Assembly: GCA_964605975.1 (NCBI GenBank)
Contig: CAZSER010000015.1
Coordinates: 1 to 15,443 of the forward strand
Source: JBAYHA01 sp964605975
GTDB taxonomy: Bacteria > Patescibacteriota > Patescibacteriia > UBA11705 > JABHMO01
Reading direction: 5' to 3'
DNA: 15,443 nt
The notes beneath the pieces were generated by a model that was not told the origin of the DNA, searched no databases, and saw nothing but the letters and a program-made list of their open reading frames with translations. A program made the translations under genes and the position numbers. Shown piece by piece: positions 13,755-15,443 of this stretch (positions are counted from its first letter, which is position 1; each line of letters starts with the position of its first letter).

Positions 13755-14072
13755 ATGGCAAATGAATTTGACAAGGAATTCCTAGAATTCTTGATTAAGG
13801 CTATCGTCGCTCACCCAGAAGATGTAAAGGTCTTTCGTGGAATCGATGAAAGAGGTGTCCTATTAACTCTTGATGTTAACCCTGCTGATATGGGTTATGT
13901 CATTGGTAAAATGGGTCAAACCGCAAAAGCTGTCCGAACTTTGTTGAAAATTGTCGGAGCCAAAAACAATGCTCGTGTTAACTTAAAAATCAACGAACCA
14001 GAAGGATCTACTCGCGCTTCTCGCGATAACAACATGATTGATACTGATGTCGTTGACGATTTGAAAATTTAA
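13755..14072 (+). CDS. khpA: KH-domain RNA-binding protein KhpA
   Basis: KhpA is a small single-KH protein that binds RNA and, in other bacteria, pairs with KhpB (Jag) to influence cell division and gene expression. The 105-residue product has an N-terminal helix (EFLEFLIKAIVAHPEDVKV), two strands, then the KH signature VIGKMGQTAKAVRTLL at about residues 49-64 with the GxxG loop GKMG (51-54), followed by a strand (ARVNLKI). A charged tail of about 25 residues rich in Asp extends past the usual end. It lies between rpsP and trmD as in many bacteria; its own promoter and terminator let it be expressed separately. No Shine-Dalgarno site upstream of the ATG. Confidence 0.93.
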   Translation: MANEFDKEFLEFLIKAIVAHPEDVKVFRGIDERGVLLTLDVNPADMGYVIGKMGQTAKAVRTLLKIVGAKNNARVNLKINEPEGSTRASRDNNMIDTDVVDDLKI

Positions 14073-14087
14073 TTTTAGTCGTTAGAT

Positions 14088-14120
14088 AAAAAAAGATACT
14101 CAGTTGAGTATCTTTTTTAT
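14088..14120 (+). terminator. terminator of khpA
   Basis: AAAAAAGATACTCA (14089-14102) pairs perfectly with TGAGTATCTTTTTT (14105-14118) around two bases (effectively a four-base loop). It can act on both strands. It separates khpA from the trmD promoter, which begins at 14120. Confidence 0.88.
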
Positions 14121-14147
14121 TGACAAAAATCAATAATTTGCTATGTT
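14120..14147 (+). promoter_or_regulatory. probable promoter of trmD
   Basis: TTGACA (14120-14125), a 16-base spacer, TATGTT (14142-14147). A second candidate is the extended -10 TGATATGAT (14191-14199) nearer the gene, which would leave a leader of only about 12 bases. Confidence 0.55.
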
Positions 14148-14160
14148 TAAATATTCTTTT

Positions 14161-14184
14161 TAGACTTTTCTTTCAAAAAGTCTA
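14161..14184 (+). repeat. inverted repeat between the trmD promoter and gene
   Basis: TAGACTTTT (14161-14169) is the exact reverse complement of AAAAGTCTA (14176-14184), with six bases between. It lies just after the upstream promoter and just before the second candidate -10. It could be a leader hairpin or an operator. Confidence 0.4.
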
Positions 14185-14217
14185 ACTACTTGATATGATA
14201 AAAAAGAACCAAATTAT

Positions 14218-14895
14218 ATGAAATTCAAAATTCTAACCATTTTCCCTGATATTTTTGACTCTTATTTAAATAAAGGAATGATGCGTATCGCCAAAGAAAA
14301 AAAAATCGTCCAAATTGAAGCCGTTAATCTGCGTGATTTTGCCGTTGACAATCATGGGACTGTTGATGAAAAACCTTATGGCGGTGGACCTGGCCAAATT
14401 TTGATGATTGAACCAGTTTACAACGCACTAAAAAAAATAACCAAAAAAAATAAAGTTGCTCGCAAAATAGTCCTTCTTTCAGCCAAGGGAAAAGATTGGA
14501 ATCAACAATTAGCCCAAAAATATTCACAAATTGATGAACTTATTCTGATTTGTCCTCGCTATGAAGGTCATGATGAAAGAATAAAAAGTTTGGTTGACGA
14601 TGAAATTTCTATTGGTAATTTTATTCTAACTGGCGGTGAACTTGGTGCGTTGACAATTATTGATTCTATTACTCGCCTACTTCCTGGCGTATTGGGAAAA
14701 CCAGAATCTCTAACCAGAGAATCTCATAATGAACCTGGCTATTTGGAACATCCACAATATACCCGACCAGAAATTTTTGAATTAAAAAAAAATAACAAGA
14801 CAAAAAAATTAAAAGTTCCCAAAGTTTTACTTTCTGGACACCATGCCAAAATTGAAGAATGGAGACAAAAAAAACAAAAATTTAAAAAAGTTTAA
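14218..14895 (+). CDS. trmD: tRNA (guanine37-N1)-methyltransferase
   Basis: TrmD methylates G37 next to the anticodon using S-adenosylmethionine, preventing frameshifts. The 225-residue product shows the SPOUT trefoil-knot landmarks: MKFKILTIFPDIF at the start, VDEKPYGGGPGQ (49-60), LICPRYEGHDERI (110-122), EISIGNFILTGGELGAL (129-145), LLPGVLGKPESL (154-165) and LEHPQYTRPEIF (176-187). It ends VPKVLLSGHHAKIEEWR (200-216). Two positions differ from the usual pattern: CPRYEG instead of CGRYEG, and ESH (168-170) where DSF or ESF is common. The Asp at that site in E. coli is catalytic, and here it is Glu. rimM, which often precedes trmD, and rplS, which often follows, are absent. The ATG at 14218 has no Shine-Dalgarno site. 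Confidence 0.95.
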   Translation: MKFKILTIFPDIFDSYLNKGMMRIAKEKKIVQIEAVNLRDFAVDNHGTVDEKPYGGGPGQILMIEPVYNALKKITKKNKVARKIVLLSAKGKDWNQQLAQKYSQIDELILICPRYEGHDERIKSLVDDEISIGNFILTGGELGALTIIDSITRLLPGVLGKPESLTRESHNEPGYLEHPQYTRPEIFELKKNNKTKKLKVPKVLLSGHHAKIEEWRQKKQKFKKV

Positions 14896-15020
14896 TTTTA
14901 TCAGCAAAATTACAACTTTTTTAAAGAGCAAGAGGGAAAAAAGGCTCTATCATTTTTTTCTTTAATTTTAGGATATTTTTATTAATATTTTTCTTTTTTA
15001 AATTAATCCACCAACAGGAT
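14896..15020 (+). other. intergenic region between trmD and the 16S promoter
   Basis: No gene is visible. A weak terminator candidate for trmD has AGAGC (14925-14929) pairing with GCTCT (14944-14948) across a 14-base loop, followed by seven T (14953-14959). The stretch at about 14960-15005 is almost entirely A and T and ends close to the 16S -35, where it might act as an UP element. Confidence 0.4.
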
Positions 15021-15049
15021 TTGACATTATTTTTTTTTTCCTTTATACT
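15021..15049 (+). promoter_or_regulatory. promoter of the 16S gene
   Basis: TTGACA (15021-15026), a 17-base, T-rich spacer, TATACT (15044-15049). The start near 15056 leaves a leader of about 146 bases before mature 16S. Confidence 0.85.
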
Positions 15050-15100
15050 GGCAATCACGAGAACATTAACAATAACATGTAAACGCAATTGCGAAATACC

Positions 15101-15120
15101 CAAAGTTTTTAACATTAATT
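15101..15120 (+). promoter_or_regulatory. boxA-like site in the 16S leader
   Basis: AAGTTTTTAACATTAATTAA contains TTTAACA plus an AATT tail, close to rrn boxA. A ten-base palindrome CGCAATTGCG (15084-15093) lies just upstream, roughly where a boxB hairpin would be. It resembles the site in the 23S leader, which suggests the two unlinked rRNA units keep the same control signal. Motif match only. Confidence 0.45.
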
Positions 15121-15201
15121 AAGTGATAGGAAACTTTCAACAAAATTTTTACAGGCAATCCAGACTTTGCTGAGCAATCACAAAGGCCTTTTAACTGGAT
15201 T

Positions 15202-15443
<242 letters not shown>

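Noticed and set aside
14921..15115. 64-codon minus-strand frame upstream of 16S
   Set aside because: It is a Lys/Asn-rich translation of AT-rich DNA crossing the 16S promoter and leader.

Overview
The window reads as chromosomal DNA of an AT-rich bacterium using the standard stop codons: polA runs more than 900 codons with no in-frame TGA, which argues against TGA recoding. The start of the 16S gene, compact housekeeping genes, many short unknown proteins and unlinked rRNA genes suggest a Candidate Phyla Radiation (Patescibacteria) genome, perhaps Parcubacteria/ABY1-like. That placement is an inference from general resemblance, not from a database match.

Layout. The left edge (1-901) is the 5' part of a 23S rRNA gene reading leftwards, with its own consensus promoter, a structured leader and a boxA-like site. 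Next come an unknown membrane protein (1398-2363, minus), a COG4339-type HD-superfamily hydrolase (2552-3208, minus) and tRNA-Leu(UAG) (3327-3411, minus). A convergent pair of small unknown genes follows (3540-3890 plus; 3967-4200 minus, a Cys-rich zinc-ribbon candidate), sharing a palindromic double terminator. rmuC (4333-5358, plus) converges on a minus-strand operon of three small unknown proteins (6531 down to 5472). Then rpsT (6702-6965, plus) is followed by holA (7013-8008) and polA (8141-10888), both minus. An unknown 326-residue gene with a long folded leader (10996-11976, minus), tRNA-Cys(GCA) (12247-12321, plus) and a secreted 3D-domain protein (12428-13021, minus) come next. The right end carries rpsP, khpA and trmD (13297-14895, plus) and the start of a 16S rRNA gene (from about 15202, plus) with its own promoter.

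How the parts fit. Most of the window is information processing: rRNA, two tRNAs, ribosomal proteins S20 and S16, the RNA-binding protein KhpA, the tRNA methylase TrmD, DNA polymerase I, the clamp-loader delta subunit and RmuC. Most transcription units are bounded by clear sigma70-type promoters (-35 TTGAC-like, 15-17 base spacer, TATAAT/TACAAT/TAAAAT) and by intrinsic terminators, several of them bidirectional.

Notable points. The 16S and 23S genes point away from each other, about 14 kb apart. Translation starts fall into two classes: all eight unknown or accessory genes have a Shine-Dalgarno-like purine run, and all eight conserved, nameable genes lack one. A degenerate 7/8-base tandem repeat makes up a polA linker. 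A 17-base perfect palindrome encloses two terminators and both stop codons of a convergent gene pair. Two small membrane proteins share a Cys...VCDN pattern. I found no CRISPR array, transposase, phage gene or recognised defence system.
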